Below, piece by piece: positions 17,444 through 25,379 of a stretch of 44,101 bases of DNA. The DNA is from CABQCM01 sp965145485 (GTDB taxonomy: Bacteria; Bacillota; Clostridia; Oscillospirales; Acutalibacteraceae). Position numbers and translations under genes: made by a program. Numbering within the stretch: position 1 is the stretch's first letter; every line of letters starts with the position of its first letter. Under the pieces are notes generated by a model, which saw nothing but the letters and a program-made list of their open reading frames with translations, was not told the origin of the DNA and ran no database searches. The stretch lies in contig CBCTCU010000024.1 in assembly GCA_965145485.1 (NCBI GenBank), positions 1 to 44,101 on the forward strand, written 5' to 3'.

Positions 17444-18271
17444 TTACGACAACGACAGATTGCTCCGATATTCTGTGGGATAGCACCCCGTTAGCCGCCG
17501 AAACACCGAGGTAAAGTGGGAGCTACTGCAAAAGCCGGTCTCTTCCGCGATGCAAGCGATCGAATCGTCGGTAAAAATCAAGCGTTGCTGAGCCAGCGTG
17601 ATTCTCCGGCGGCACAGATATTCGTGCGGGGTCTGCCCGGTCTGCTGGCGAAAAAGGCGTTGAAAGTAATAGGGGCTCAGACAGGCTTCCTTGGCCATAT
17701 CAGCGATGGTAATGGGCTCGGTTGCCCGCCGCTCAATGAGCTCCACCGCCCGCTCGATGCATGGATCCCGCGGCAGCGAGGTATACAGCACGGTCAACAG
17801 GCGGTAGATTTCCGCCGAGATGCCCGCTTCGGCGACGTCCCCTTCCCGTTGGGAAAGCTCAAAAATCAGCTGCCATATTCCTACACACTGCCCCCCTGCC
17901 TCAAACGACGGGCCGCGCCGCGCCCAGATACGGCGGCAGTATTCTGCGGCGAGCGAACCGTCAAAATGGAACCAGACAAAATCCCAATGGCTGCCTGCCG
18001 TACCATATTCATGATACTGGTTGCAGTCAATGAGAATCACGCTGCCCCGCCGTTGTGGGTAATCCCGTTCGCCATAACGCAAGCGCCCCTCCCCGGCCAG
18101 GGTATAAGCAAAAAGCAACTGCGGCAAGGTGTCTCGCCGGACAATATAGTCTGTCCCCGCGTCAAAATGCGCCGCGCCAAACAGCCTGATCCACGGCCCA
18201 TCGGCTGAAGTGCTGGGAGTGTGTGCCGAAAACTGAAGCACGGCCCCTGGATCGGCATATTCATACAGCAT
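17444..18271 (-). CDS. AraC-family transcriptional regulator
   Basis: The protein has 275 residues. The ATG at 18271 is preferred because AAAGGGGG lies just upstream. Residues ~10-150 form a cupin-type sensory domain (GEGRLRYGERDYPQRRGSVILID with HEYG). Residues ~180-272 form the AraC double helix-turn-helix, with the first helix at ITIADMAKEACLSPYYFQRLFRQ-like positions and the second ending GFCSSSHFTSVFRRLTGCYPTEYR. The family senses sugars or other small molecules and usually activates. It lies upstream of the two dockerin genes on the same strand and divergent from the URO-D gene, so both are plausible targets. Confidence 0.92.
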   Translation of the reverse strand: MLYEYADPGAVLQFSAHTPSTSADGPWIRLFGAAHFDAGTDYIVRRDTLPQLLFAYTLAGEGRLRYGERDYPQRRGSVILIDCNQYHEYGTAGSHWDFVWFHFDGSLAAEYCRRIWARRGPSFEAGGQCVGIWQLIFELSQREGDVAEAGISAEIYRLLTVLYTSLPRDPCIERAVELIERRATEPITIADMAKEACLSPYYFQRLFRQQTGQTPHEYLCRRRITLAQQRLIFTDDSIACIAEETGFCSSSHFTSVFRRLTGCYPTEYRSNLSLS

Positions 18272-18675
18272 GCACAAGCCCCCTTTATCTGTCATTTCTA
18301 TGGTCCTGGGAGAAATATCCATACTTTTCGGAACAACGATGGCTCTTACGCCGTTTCATGGTACAGCGGGTGGTCAAAAACAATCGCCGGACCGGATAAG
18401 ATTCAATCGGTTATCCGGCCCCGTATATGCAGCATTTTTTTGCTGTTTTTTCGCACGGGCTTAGCTGGCGCTTCTTACCAAAGCCTGCTATAATAACCGA
18501 TAATACAGCCTTTTGATGGATTCGTCAAGCTGTATATGAGAGAAAGCATACTTTTTATTCACCATGGCAGGATGAGGGATTGGTCGCGGCAATCCAATAG
18601 CCGTTTTAACCGTTTTTTTGTATTGCCGCCGGAACGCGCCCCAGTATCAGGCCATAGAAACGGGAGAGGATTGTT
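18272..18675. other. Divergent control region between the AraC and URO-D-family genes
   Basis: This 404-base stretch has no gene. It holds an 8+8 inverted repeat at 18392-18418 and an extended -10 (TGC TATAAT, hexamer 18489-18494) with no good -35, pointing at the URO-D gene. A weak -35 with an extended -10 would fit activation by AraC. Confidence 0.5.
18392..18418. promoter_or_regulatory. Inverted repeat, possible operator
   Basis: CCGGATAA and TTATCCGG are separated by 11 bases, about 70 bases upstream of the candidate -10 of the URO-D gene. The centre-to-centre distance of about two helical turns suits a dimeric regulator. No gene lies upstream for it to terminate. Confidence 0.5.
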
Positions 18676-19785
18676 ATGATAAAGCCTATCCGCGAAAAAT
18701 GGCCCGGCCGCATGACCGAGCGGGAGCGTTTTAACGCTCAAATGCACTACCTTCCCTTTGACCGTACGGTCAACATGGAATTTGGGTATTGGGATGAAAA
18801 TTTCCATACCTGGAGTATGTTCCGGGACAACGGCATTGTCAACAACGAACAAGCCGACCAATTTTTCGGCTTCGACCGCATGCCCTTTTTGATGGGGGAT
18901 ATCTGGATGAATCCCCCCTTTGAGCCCAAGGTTGTAGAACAGACCGCCACCTCCAACATCATTGTGAATTCCGACGGCCTGCTCGCTGAGGTGCCCAAGG
19001 ACGCCCACGATACCATCCCCCACTATATCCGCTCCTCCATCGAAACGCCCGACGACTGGAAAAAGGTCAAAGCCGAGCGGTTCCGGCTGGAGGGCCGCAA
19101 GGTGGATATTGAGGCTTTTCGTAACCTTCACCCGGCCGACCGGGATTATCCATTGGGGGTCTATGTCGGCTCCATGATCGGTAAAGTTCGGGATATGCTT
19201 ACCTTTGAGGGGCTGTGTTACGCGGTTTACGATTACCCCGCCATGGTGGAGGATATGGTGGAAACCGCCTGCATCCTCGTCGAGCAGTACCTTGACCAGG
19301 TACTGCCCCACTTTGATTTTGACTTCGCGGCGGGATGGGAGGATATCTGCTTTAAAAACGGCCCCATCGTCTCGCCCCAATTTTTCCACGACGTTGTACT
19401 GCCCCGTTACAAACGCATTCACAAAAAGCTTCAGGCCCACGGGATCGATATCTGGTATATGGACTGCGACGGGGACATCCGCCCCATACTGGATTCCTTT
19501 CTCGAGGGCGGCGTCAACTGCATGTTCCCCTACGAGGTCAACGGATGCTGCCATCCGGCCGAGCTGCTGCGGGAATATGAAAAAGACCTGCGCATCATGG
19601 GCGGCGTAGACAAAATGCAGCTGATCGCCGGAAAAGACGCCATCAAGGCTTATCTTGAAAGCGTCGCCCCCCTGGTAGAGCGCGGCGGTTATATCCCCTT
19701 CTGCGATCATCGCTGCCCGCCGGACGTCAGTGAGGAGAATTATCTTTATTATCTGGATCTCAAAAAGGAAATGTTCTGCTGCTAA
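18676..19785 (+). CDS. Uroporphyrinogen decarboxylase (URO-D) family protein
   Basis: The protein has 369 residues. The ATG at 18676 follows GGGAGAGGATTGTT. The sequence matches the large URO-D superfamily of TIM-barrel proteins: MTERERFNAQMHY at the start, DFDFAAGWEDICFKNGPIVSP, WYMDCDGDIRPILDSFLEGG, IMGGVDK, and a closing PFCDHRCPPDV. True HemE makes coproporphyrinogen III. This branch lacks any haem gene context and more often resembles corrinoid or cobalamin methyltransferases (MtaA-like), many of which have unknown substrates. No corrinoid protein or reductive activator is visible nearby. It is divergent from the AraC gene and close to secreted glycan enzymes, so it may belong to the same regulon. 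Function is therefore open. Confidence 0.85.
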   Translation: MIKPIREKWPGRMTERERFNAQMHYLPFDRTVNMEFGYWDENFHTWSMFRDNGIVNNEQADQFFGFDRMPFLMGDIWMNPPFEPKVVEQTATSNIIVNSDGLLAEVPKDAHDTIPHYIRSSIETPDDWKKVKAERFRLEGRKVDIEAFRNLHPADRDYPLGVYVGSMIGKVRDMLTFEGLCYAVYDYPAMVEDMVETACILVEQYLDQVLPHFDFDFAAGWEDICFKNGPIVSPQFFHDVVLPRYKRIHKKLQAHGIDIWYMDCDGDIRPILDSFLEGGVNCMFPYEVNGCCHPAELLREYEKDLRIMGGVDKMQLIAGKDAIKAYLESVAPLVERGGYIPFCDHRCPPDVSEENYLYYLDLKKEMFCC

Positions 19786-19803
19786 GCCATGGTATTCACG
19801 CCG

Positions 19804-19892
19804 GGCGCCGGCCTTGCCGTAGTCGCCCCACACGAGTATTTTCCATTCCTTAGCCACTATCTTGTGGCCGTCATTCATACCGCAGTAAATGG
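19804..19892 (-). pseudogene. Small fossil fragment of an oadA/pycB-like gene
   Basis: Minus-strand translation gives NDGHKIVAKEWKILVWGDYGK. It aligns with GERYKMVTKEFKALVRGEYGK in the intact 5S/OadA-like protein encoded at 20920-22317, with about 13 of 21 residues identical. The fragment has no start, no flanking homology that I can follow, and is trapped between two convergent genes. I read it as a remnant of an older duplicate or rearranged copy. Confidence 0.6.
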
Positions 19893-19904
19893 AACGAAAC
19901 CCAT

Positions 19905-19949
19905 ATCACCTTGCCTGCGCATCCGGCGGGCAAGGTGATTCTGCTTTTT
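19905..19949 (+). terminator. Terminator of the URO-D-family gene
   Basis: ATCACCTTGCC pairs with GGCAAGGTGAT and is followed by TCTGCTTTTT. The hairpin overlaps the 3' end of the convergent flavodoxin-like gene. Confidence 0.8.
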
Positions 19950-20430
19950 GGACCGCCGCGGCAAAAGCCTCAATGGAATGGGTGCAAATTTCCCGCACAG
20001 CATGGCCGTCCAGGGCCTTAACCGCCATTTTGGCCACCAGCTTATCCAGCCCCTTTTGCCGGTCCAGGTCAAGCTCCCCTCCAAAGCTGTCGGTACATAC
20101 CGCCCTCTCAAGCAAGGCGGCGGGGACATTGCTCTGGAAAAGGGCGTCTTTCTGCTCAACAAAGCAGTTGCAGATAAAATAAGCGGCCTGCATTTTCGGC
20201 AATAAGGCCTGATGCGACCGTATGTAACGCCGCGCCGCCGGGTGCAGACGCCCCAACCGAATGCTGCCGCCCACAATGACCAGATCATAGCCGGCCGGGG
20301 ATGGCTGCTCCCGCGTCAAATCACAAACCTCGACGGAATGATCGGACAATAGCCCGGCTAGCAGGGTCGCGCACCGCATCGCCGTGCCGGTTTTAGATGC
20401 CACAGCGATTAAAATGTGTTTTTGTTTCAT
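19906..20430 (-). CDS. Flavodoxin-like protein
   Basis: The protein has 174 residues. The ATG at 20430 follows GGAGGGCTTTTTGA. The N-terminus shows the flavodoxin FMN phosphate-binding loop, ILIAVASKTGTAMRCATLLA, then YDLVIVGGSIRLGRLHPAARRYI, a pattern shared with the flavodoxin-type protoporphyrinogen oxidase HemG and its Clostridial relatives. Later, YFICNCFVEQ fits the second FMN loop. The likely role is electron transfer, or an FMN-dependent oxidoreductase. The gene is convergent with the URO-D gene, which invites a tetrapyrrole link, but there is no haem pathway here and the pairing may be chance. The predicted protein is a little shorter than or equal to the family norm. Confidence 0.82.
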   Translation of the reverse strand: MKQKHILIAVASKTGTAMRCATLLAGLLSDHSVEVCDLTREQPSPAGYDLVIVGGSIRLGRLHPAARRYIRSHQALLPKMQAAYFICNCFVEQKDALFQSNVPAALLERAVCTDSFGGELDLDRQKGLDKLVAKMAVKALDGHAVREICTHSIEAFAAAVQKAESPCPPDAQAR

Positions 20431-20878
20431 TCAAAAAGCCCTCCTTTTTCATACGGTACGTTCGTTATACCGGCGGCTATCGCCTATCTGCCGGTATGTT
20501 CTATCCCCGAACGGGAAGGATCGCAGATATTGGGTTGGTATGATATTGAGAAATAATACGTGGTAATGAACCAAAAAGCTGAAACGCTTCTTTTTCATTG
20601 CTATCTTCATATAATGCGCAACCAGGGCCTCATCAGAACAGCGGACGAACAAAAGATAGACGTTCGTTTGTATCAGCCCATCCAGGGGCATGCGGCTGGT
20701 TTTTCGCTTTCACACAAGGAGCTTCCTTACGACATTGCCTTTTTCCTGATTTGTTCATGGAGAACTGGCGCCGTCGGCAGCCTCCGATCTTTTCACCGCT
20801 GAATCCATCTTTGCCCCGGCAACCCTTCTACCTAGTTTTCCATTGGCTTAACCAAAATTGGGACTTCCCATAAACAGC
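20431..20878. other. Gene-free stretch upstream of the flavodoxin gene
   Basis: About 450 bases with no gene I can support. The short frames lack ribosome sites and similarity. At about 20643-20666 half-sites CGAAC and GTTCG face each other but are 11 bases apart, not the 4 bases of the Gram-positive SOS box. Confidence 0.4.
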
Positions 20879-20918
20879 AAAAGACGCGGCCTTCCCTATA
20901 CGGGGAGACCGCGTTTTG
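20879..20918 (-). terminator. Terminator of the transcarboxylase-like gene set
   Basis: On the minus strand AAAACGCGG pairs with CCGCGTCTTTT around an internal TCCCC/GGGGA-type stem, just past the stop at 20920. The flanking A and T runs could make it work in both directions. Confidence 0.85.
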
Positions 20919-20919
20919 T

Positions 20920-22317
20920 TTAAACCGGATGGATCATTTTTTCCATATCGACGTGATCGCCGTCGATTCCATATTTTTTATTACGGCGTTTTTCAAAAAA
21001 CTTTACCGCGACTTGACCGAATTGAGCGTAGGAAAGAACGTCCTCCTCCTGCTCAATCCACTGCGCAGCCTCAGCGCGAAGCTGCTCGAGCTCGGGCTTG
21101 AGCTGATCGGCAGGGCGGCAGGTAATGGGGGTATCGTCGCCAATGATTTTCTTGCGGAATGCATCGTCAATGGGCACCGGCGTCTTGCCGTACTCCCCAC
21201 GCACGAGCGCCTTAAACTCCTTGGTTACCATCTTATAGCGCTCGCCCATAATAATGTTGTATACCGCCTGGGTGCCCACAATCTGGGAGGACGGGGTAAC
21301 CAGCGGCGGGTAACCGCTGTCGGCGCGGACCTTTGGCACCTCAGCGAGCACCTCGTCGAGCTGATCCTCCTTGCCCGCCTGCTTGAGCTGGGAAACCAGG
21401 TTGGATAGCATGCCGCCCGGGACCTGGTAAATGAGGGTGTTTGCGTCGACGCCCAGCATTTTGGGATTGAGCAGCCCGCTCTTTAAATATTCCTCGCGCA
21501 GCGCGGTAAAGATGGGGCGTACCTCATTGAGCGCGTGGAGGTCGAGCCCCGTGTCGTATTCGGTGCCCTGCAACGCGGCCACCATCGACTCGGTAGCGGG
21601 ATGGGAGGTGCCCAGCGCCAGCGGGGAGAGGGCGGTGTCAATGACGTCGGCCCCCGCCTCGATCCCCTTGAGCATCACCATCGAGGCCAGGCCCGAGGTG
21701 TAATGGGAATGGAGCTGAATGGGAACCTTTACCGTCTCCTTGAGGGCTTTGACCAAATCATAGGTCGAATACGGGGTCAAAAGGCCAGCCATGTCCTTGA
21801 CGCAGATGGAATCCGCGCCTGCGTTCTCCAATTGCTTGGCGTAATTGGTAAAATACTGGATATCAAAGACCGGGCCGGTGGTGTAGGAAATGGCCGCCTG
21901 CATATGGGCCCCTTCCTTTTTTGTGGCCTTAATGGCTGTCTCGAGGTTACGGATATCGTTGAGCGCGTCAAAAATGCGGATGATATCGATGCCGTTGGCA
22001 ACCGATTTCTGGACAAAATACTCGACCACGTCGTCGGCATAATGGCGGTACCCCAGCATGTTCTGGCCACGGAAGAGCATTTGCAGCTTGGTCTTGGGGC
22101 ATTTTTTGCGGATGGTGCGCAGCCTCTCCCATGGGTCCTCATCCAAAAAGCGCAGGCAAGCGTCGAAAGTGGCGCCGCCCCAGCATTCCAGCGAATGATA
22201 CCCCACCTTGTCCAGCAGCTCCAACGCGGGCATCATCTGGTCAATGGTCATCCGGGTTGCGATCAGCGACTGATGCGCGTCTCGCAGCACCGTTTCGGTA
22301 ATTCCAATACGTGGCAT
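20920..22317 (-). CDS. Carboxyltransferase acting on pyruvate/oxaloacetate (5S/OadA/PycB-like)
   Basis: The protein has 465 residues. The ATG at 22317 follows GGAGGATATT. Residues ~1-275 are an HMGL-like TIM barrel: ITETVLRDAHQSL carries the metal-binding Asp, ECWGGATFD the substrate site, KDMAGLL the region of the catalytic Lys, and HSHYTSG the metal-ligand histidines. Residues ~290-460 are the conserved PYC/OADA domain (GGMLSNL). The protein ends before any biotinyl domain, which is encoded separately at 22432-22857. In this family the domain moves CO2 between biotin and pyruvate. With the 12S-like and biotin proteins upstream and no membrane OadB subunit, a soluble transcarboxylase is the best reading. 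Pyruvate carboxylase would need a biotin carboxylase, which is absent in the window. Confidence 0.92.
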   Translation of the reverse strand: MPRIGITETVLRDAHQSLIATRMTIDQMMPALELLDKVGYHSLECWGGATFDACLRFLDEDPWERLRTIRKKCPKTKLQMLFRGQNMLGYRHYADDVVEYFVQKSVANGIDIIRIFDALNDIRNLETAIKATKKEGAHMQAAISYTTGPVFDIQYFTNYAKQLENAGADSICVKDMAGLLTPYSTYDLVKALKETVKVPIQLHSHYTSGLASMVMLKGIEAGADVIDTALSPLALGTSHPATESMVAALQGTEYDTGLDLHALNEVRPIFTALREEYLKSGLLNPKMLGVDANTLIYQVPGGMLSNLVSQLKQAGKEDQLDEVLAEVPKVRADSGYPPLVTPSSQIVGTQAVYNIIMGERYKMVTKEFKALVRGEYGKTPVPIDDAFRKKIIGDDTPITCRPADQLKPELEQLRAEAAQWIEQEEDVLSYAQFGQVAVKFFEKRRNKKYGIDGDHVDMEKMIHPV

Positions 22318-22431
22318 AATATCCTCCATTCATCCGCGGAGCCAACCGGCAGCACAGGATAGGCGATGGTTTCGCGCATACGCATCCCCAGCTTCAAAAA
22401 GCGCCTGCCACCGGCCTCCGGCGGTCATCGT

Positions 22432-22857
22432 TTACTGCAGGGAAACCAGGGGCTGGCCCGCCTCAACCGAGGTGTTGGCGGCGACATGCACGCCGGCAAT
22501 CACGCCGTCGTGCGGGGCCTTGATTTCATTCTCCATCTTCATAGCCTCCAAAACGCAGAGCACGTCGCCTTTGGCAACCGTATCGCCGGCCGCAACCTTG
22601 ACGCTCAAAATGGTGCCGGGCATGGGGCTGTTGATGACCTCCGCGTCAGCGGCAGGGGCTGAAGCGACCGCCGTGTCCGCTGCGGCAGGGGCCGCAGGAG
22701 CAGCAGGAGCGGCGGCCGGTACGGGCGAGGCAGCCGGTGCAGCAGCCGCAACAGGGGCGGCGGCAGGAACACCAGCCGGCGCAGCGGCGGCGCTGCCAAC
22801 CTCTTCCACCTGAACATCGTAGGTCTTTCCATTGACGGTGATCTTTAAGTTTTTCAT
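22432..22857 (-). CDS. Biotin carboxyl carrier protein (1.3S-like)
   Basis: The protein has 141 residues. The ATG at 22857 has GGGAGGAAC nine bases upstream. It begins with MKNLKITVNGKTYDVQVEEV, a strand typical of OadA/MmdC-type carriers. A flexible Ala/Pro linker of ~45 residues follows. The C-terminal ~70 residues form a biotinyl domain, with NSPMPGTILSV and the biotinylation motif EAMKMEN (the first Lys is modified). It carries carboxybiotin between the two carboxyltransferase proteins encoded on either side. The linker is unusually rich in Ala-Pro, which also raises the local GC. Confidence 0.95.
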   Translation of the reverse strand: MKNLKITVNGKTYDVQVEEVGSAAAAPAGVPAAAPVAAAAPAASPVPAAAPAAPAAPAAADTAVASAPAADAEVINSPMPGTILSVKVAAGDTVAKGDVLCVLEAMKMENEIKAPHDGVIAGVHVAANTSVEAGQPLVSLQ

Positions 22858-22921
22858 CAGCTTAGTTCCTCCCGATACATAAAATGAATACGTTGGATTC
22901 GGTTCATCATACTTTCAAAGC

Positions 22922-24298
22922 TTACAACGGCATATTGGCATGCTTTTTGGGCAGGTTGGATATCCGTTTGCCCGCCAGCATTTCCAGCATCCGGTACAGA
23001 CGCTCACGCAGCGCGCTTTGCTCCACCACGTCGTCCACATACCCCATTTGAGCCGCTTTCAGCGCGCTGGCCTCCACAGCCTCATATTCCGCAATCAGGT
23101 CATCCCTGCGCTCTCCCGCCGCGATACGGTCGTTGTACAATATCGACGCCGCCGTCTCCGAAGGCAGGGGCGACAGAACCGCGTCCGGCGTGGCCATGAC
23201 CACGTCCATGCTCCCCCGGCCAGCCAGCACCGACAGAGCCGGGCCAGCCGCCTTGCCGGTTACCACAGAGATTTTTGGCGTGGTCGCCTCGGCATAGGCG
23301 CTCGAGAGCATCGACGCGTCGCGGATGCCGCTATGCATCTCGGCCTCAACCGACCGGGCAAAGCCGGAGGTATCCACCAGAGTGATGATCGGGATGGAAA
23401 AGGCGTCGCAAAAGCGGACAAACCGGGCGGCCTTGCGGCAGGAGTCGGCGCTCAGCCGGCCGTCCTCGCCAGCGTTGGTCGAGACCATGCCCACCGTAAT
23501 CCCCATCAAACGGGTCAGCGCGGTATGAATATCCTTTCCGAACTCGGAGGCGATAGGATAGATACTCCCCGCATCGGCCAAGGTGCAGATGGGGCATTCC
23601 CCTGCCTGGGCGTCGGCTGCCTCGGCTGCGGGGACAGCAGACAGGTTGTTGCTTGGCAGCATGGATAACAGGGTGCGGGCCGACTCAATGGCCTCGCTCT
23701 CGCTTTGGGCAAGGACCTGGGCGGTTCCGCTTGCACAGACCGCCTGCGCCGAACCGACGCCGGCCTTCTCCCCGCCAAGGATGGAGGGGGCGGTCAAATA
23801 CATCTGCGCGCCCTCGCGAATAATCACCACATCGGCGGCGGCGGCCATCAAGGCTGCGCTGCCCACGCAAGCGCCCAGCACAAGGGAGACCTGGGGCACC
23901 ACGCCCGACAGACGGCCGGCGATCCGCATCAGCTCGCCATAGGCGCCCAGCGCGTCCAGCCCCTCGGCCAGATGCGCCCCATTGGAATCGTATATGCCAA
24001 CCACCGGCAGCCCCGTTTTCTCCGCGAGCTCATACACCCTGCGGATTTTCGCCGCCTGTGCGCGGCCCATGGCGCCGCCGTTGGCCTCAATATTCTGGGA
24101 AAAGGCGTAAGCCGGCGCGCCGGCCACCGAGCCATAGCCGGTAATGACCTCGCAGTCCTCCTCCCCGTTTTTCGCAAAAACATCAAGCTCGGTAAAAGTG
24201 CCCTCATCAAACAGGGCGCTTAACCGCTGGTAGGCAGCCGAACCGCCAAGACTGGCGCGGGCCTCCTCAAGGCTTTGGGAGACAGATTTATATTCCAT
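22922..24298 (-). CDS. Acyl-CoA carboxyltransferase-type subunit (12S/MmdA-like), short and divergent
   Basis: The protein has 458 residues, clearly shorter than the usual ~510. The ATG at 24298 follows GGAGGTATTGGA. The two crotonase-fold halves are recognisable: AYAFSQNIEANGGAMG, then PVVGIYDSNGAHLAEGL, and later ITLVDTSGF and ISVVTGKAAGPALSV. In methylmalonyl-CoA decarboxylases and propionyl-CoA carboxylases the oxyanion sites read SGGARIQEG and KAYGGAYD. Here they are SNGAHLAEG and KAAGPALS. The acyl-CoA substrate may therefore differ, or the activity may be changed. It is the first gene of the three-gene set with the biotin carrier and the 5S-like subunit, on the same strand, with gaps of ~65 and ~115 bases. 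Confidence 0.85.
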   Translation of the reverse strand: MEYKSVSQSLEEARASLGGSAAYQRLSALFDEGTFTELDVFAKNGEEDCEVITGYGSVAGAPAYAFSQNIEANGGAMGRAQAAKIRRVYELAEKTGLPVVGIYDSNGAHLAEGLDALGAYGELMRIAGRLSGVVPQVSLVLGACVGSAALMAAAADVVIIREGAQMYLTAPSILGGEKAGVGSAQAVCASGTAQVLAQSESEAIESARTLLSMLPSNNLSAVPAAEAADAQAGECPICTLADAGSIYPIASEFGKDIHTALTRLMGITVGMVSTNAGEDGRLSADSCRKAARFVRFCDAFSIPIITLVDTSGFARSVEAEMHSGIRDASMLSSAYAEATTPKISVVTGKAAGPALSVLAGRGSMDVVMATPDAVLSPLPSETAASILYNDRIAAGERRDDLIAEYEAVEASALKAAQMGYVDDVVEQSALRERLYRMLEMLAGKRISNLPKKHANMPL

Positions 24299-24388
24299 TC
24301 CAATACCTCCGTTACCTGGATTGAGAACAAATTCTGAAACGATTTTATTATATATCAAAATGCCTCAAATAACAAGAAAAATATACCA

Positions 24389-25165
24389 CTAGCGAAGGTT
24401 TTTTCGCAAACCGCCCTTTTGGCCTGGTGGGAGCGCGTGCTTGGACTCGGATATCAGCGAACGCACCTCCTGCTCGGTCAGCTCCCTCCATTTTCCCTGC
24501 GGTAGCATGCCCAGCGTAAGACTGCCTACCGCCGTCCGCTTCAGGCGCGTCACTTCCAGCCCGACCGCCTCGCACATTTTACGGATTTGGCGGTTCCTTC
24601 CCTCTTGCAGCACGACCCGCAGCACCACGCGGGCATCTTCCTCGACGAGCGGGTCAACCTCGCAGGGGGTGGTCGGCCGGCCGTCGATCACCACGCCGGC
24701 GCGCAAAGCATCCAACTGCTGCGCGCTCACGGGAGGGCGCACGGTCACGCGGTAGGTTTTCGGCACATGGCCGGAGGGATGCATCATGCGGTTGGCAAAG
24801 TCCCCGTCGTTGGTGCACAGCAGCAGCCCTTCCGAATCCCGGTCCAGGCGGCCGACCGGATAAACCCGCACCGGCACGTCGTCGAGCAGGTCGGCCACGC
24901 ACCGGCGCCCCATTTCGTCGTGCATGGTGGTCACAAATCCACGCGGTTTATGCAGCATCAGGTAATAGCGGCTTCCCTTTTCGCGCCGGATCCGCCTGCC
25001 GGCGACGGTCACCACATCCTCCCGGGGGCTGACCTTGTCGCCCAAGATGGCGATGCGGCCGTTGATTTTCACCTTTCCCTGCTCGATGAGTTCCTCCGCT
25101 TTCCGCCGGGATGCGACCGAACACTCCGATAAATATTTTTGCAGCCGAATACGGTCGTTTTGCAT
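24389..25165 (-). CDS. Pseudouridine synthase, RsuA/RluB family
   Basis: The protein has 258 residues. The ATG at 25165 follows GGAAAGGAACGGTATC. Residues ~1-60 form an S4 RNA-binding domain (RLQKYLSECSVASRRKAEELI). The catalytic domain shows YYLMLHKPRGFVTT, VYPVGRLDRDSEGLLLCTNDG with the catalytic Asp in GRLDRD, and VVLQEGRNRQIRKM. Members isomerise uridine in 23S (RluB) or 16S (RsuA) rRNA. The overall form, with an S4 domain and this length, is closest to the RluB type of Clostridia. It is downstream of the cyclophilin gene but separated from it by a terminator. Confidence 0.94.
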   Translation of the reverse strand: MQNDRIRLQKYLSECSVASRRKAEELIEQGKVKINGRIAILGDKVSPREDVVTVAGRRIRREKGSRYYLMLHKPRGFVTTMHDEMGRRCVADLLDDVPVRVYPVGRLDRDSEGLLLCTNDGDFANRMMHPSGHVPKTYRVTVRPPVSAQQLDALRAGVVIDGRPTTPCEVDPLVEEDARVVLRVVLQEGRNRQIRKMCEAVGLEVTRLKRTAVGSLTLGMLPQGKWRELTEQEVRSLISESKHALPPGQKGGLRKNLR

Positions 25166-25339
25166 GATACCGTTCCTTTCCAGATCAAGAGCTCCATGTG
25201 GGCTTCTGCGGTGAAGGGAATGGGAGCCGGCCACTTTCACCGGCCGGCTATGATCCCACGGGGCGACGCCTGAGGCACACGGAAAAGGTCGCTTTCCACA
25301 GCCTCAAAACGGCTCCGTCTACCCATCGCCAACAACCAC

Positions 25340-25370
25340 AAAAAAGGGCGGGGAGCTCCCCCACCCCTTA
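25340..25370 (-). terminator. Terminator of the cyclophilin gene
   Basis: On the minus strand AAGGGGTGGGGGAGCTCCCC folds on itself (with CGCCC closing the 3' arm) and runs into TTTTTT, about 10 bases past the stop. Confidence 0.88.
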
Positions 25371-25379
25371 GCAATCCGT

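Noticed and set aside
18559..19878. Minus-strand frame of 439 codons opposite the URO-D gene
   Set aside because: Only its first ~25 residues resemble anything (the OadA fossil); the rest is antisense to a real gene.
20643..20666. SOS (LexA) box
   Set aside because: CGAAC and GTTCG are 11 bases apart; the Gram-positive box needs 4.
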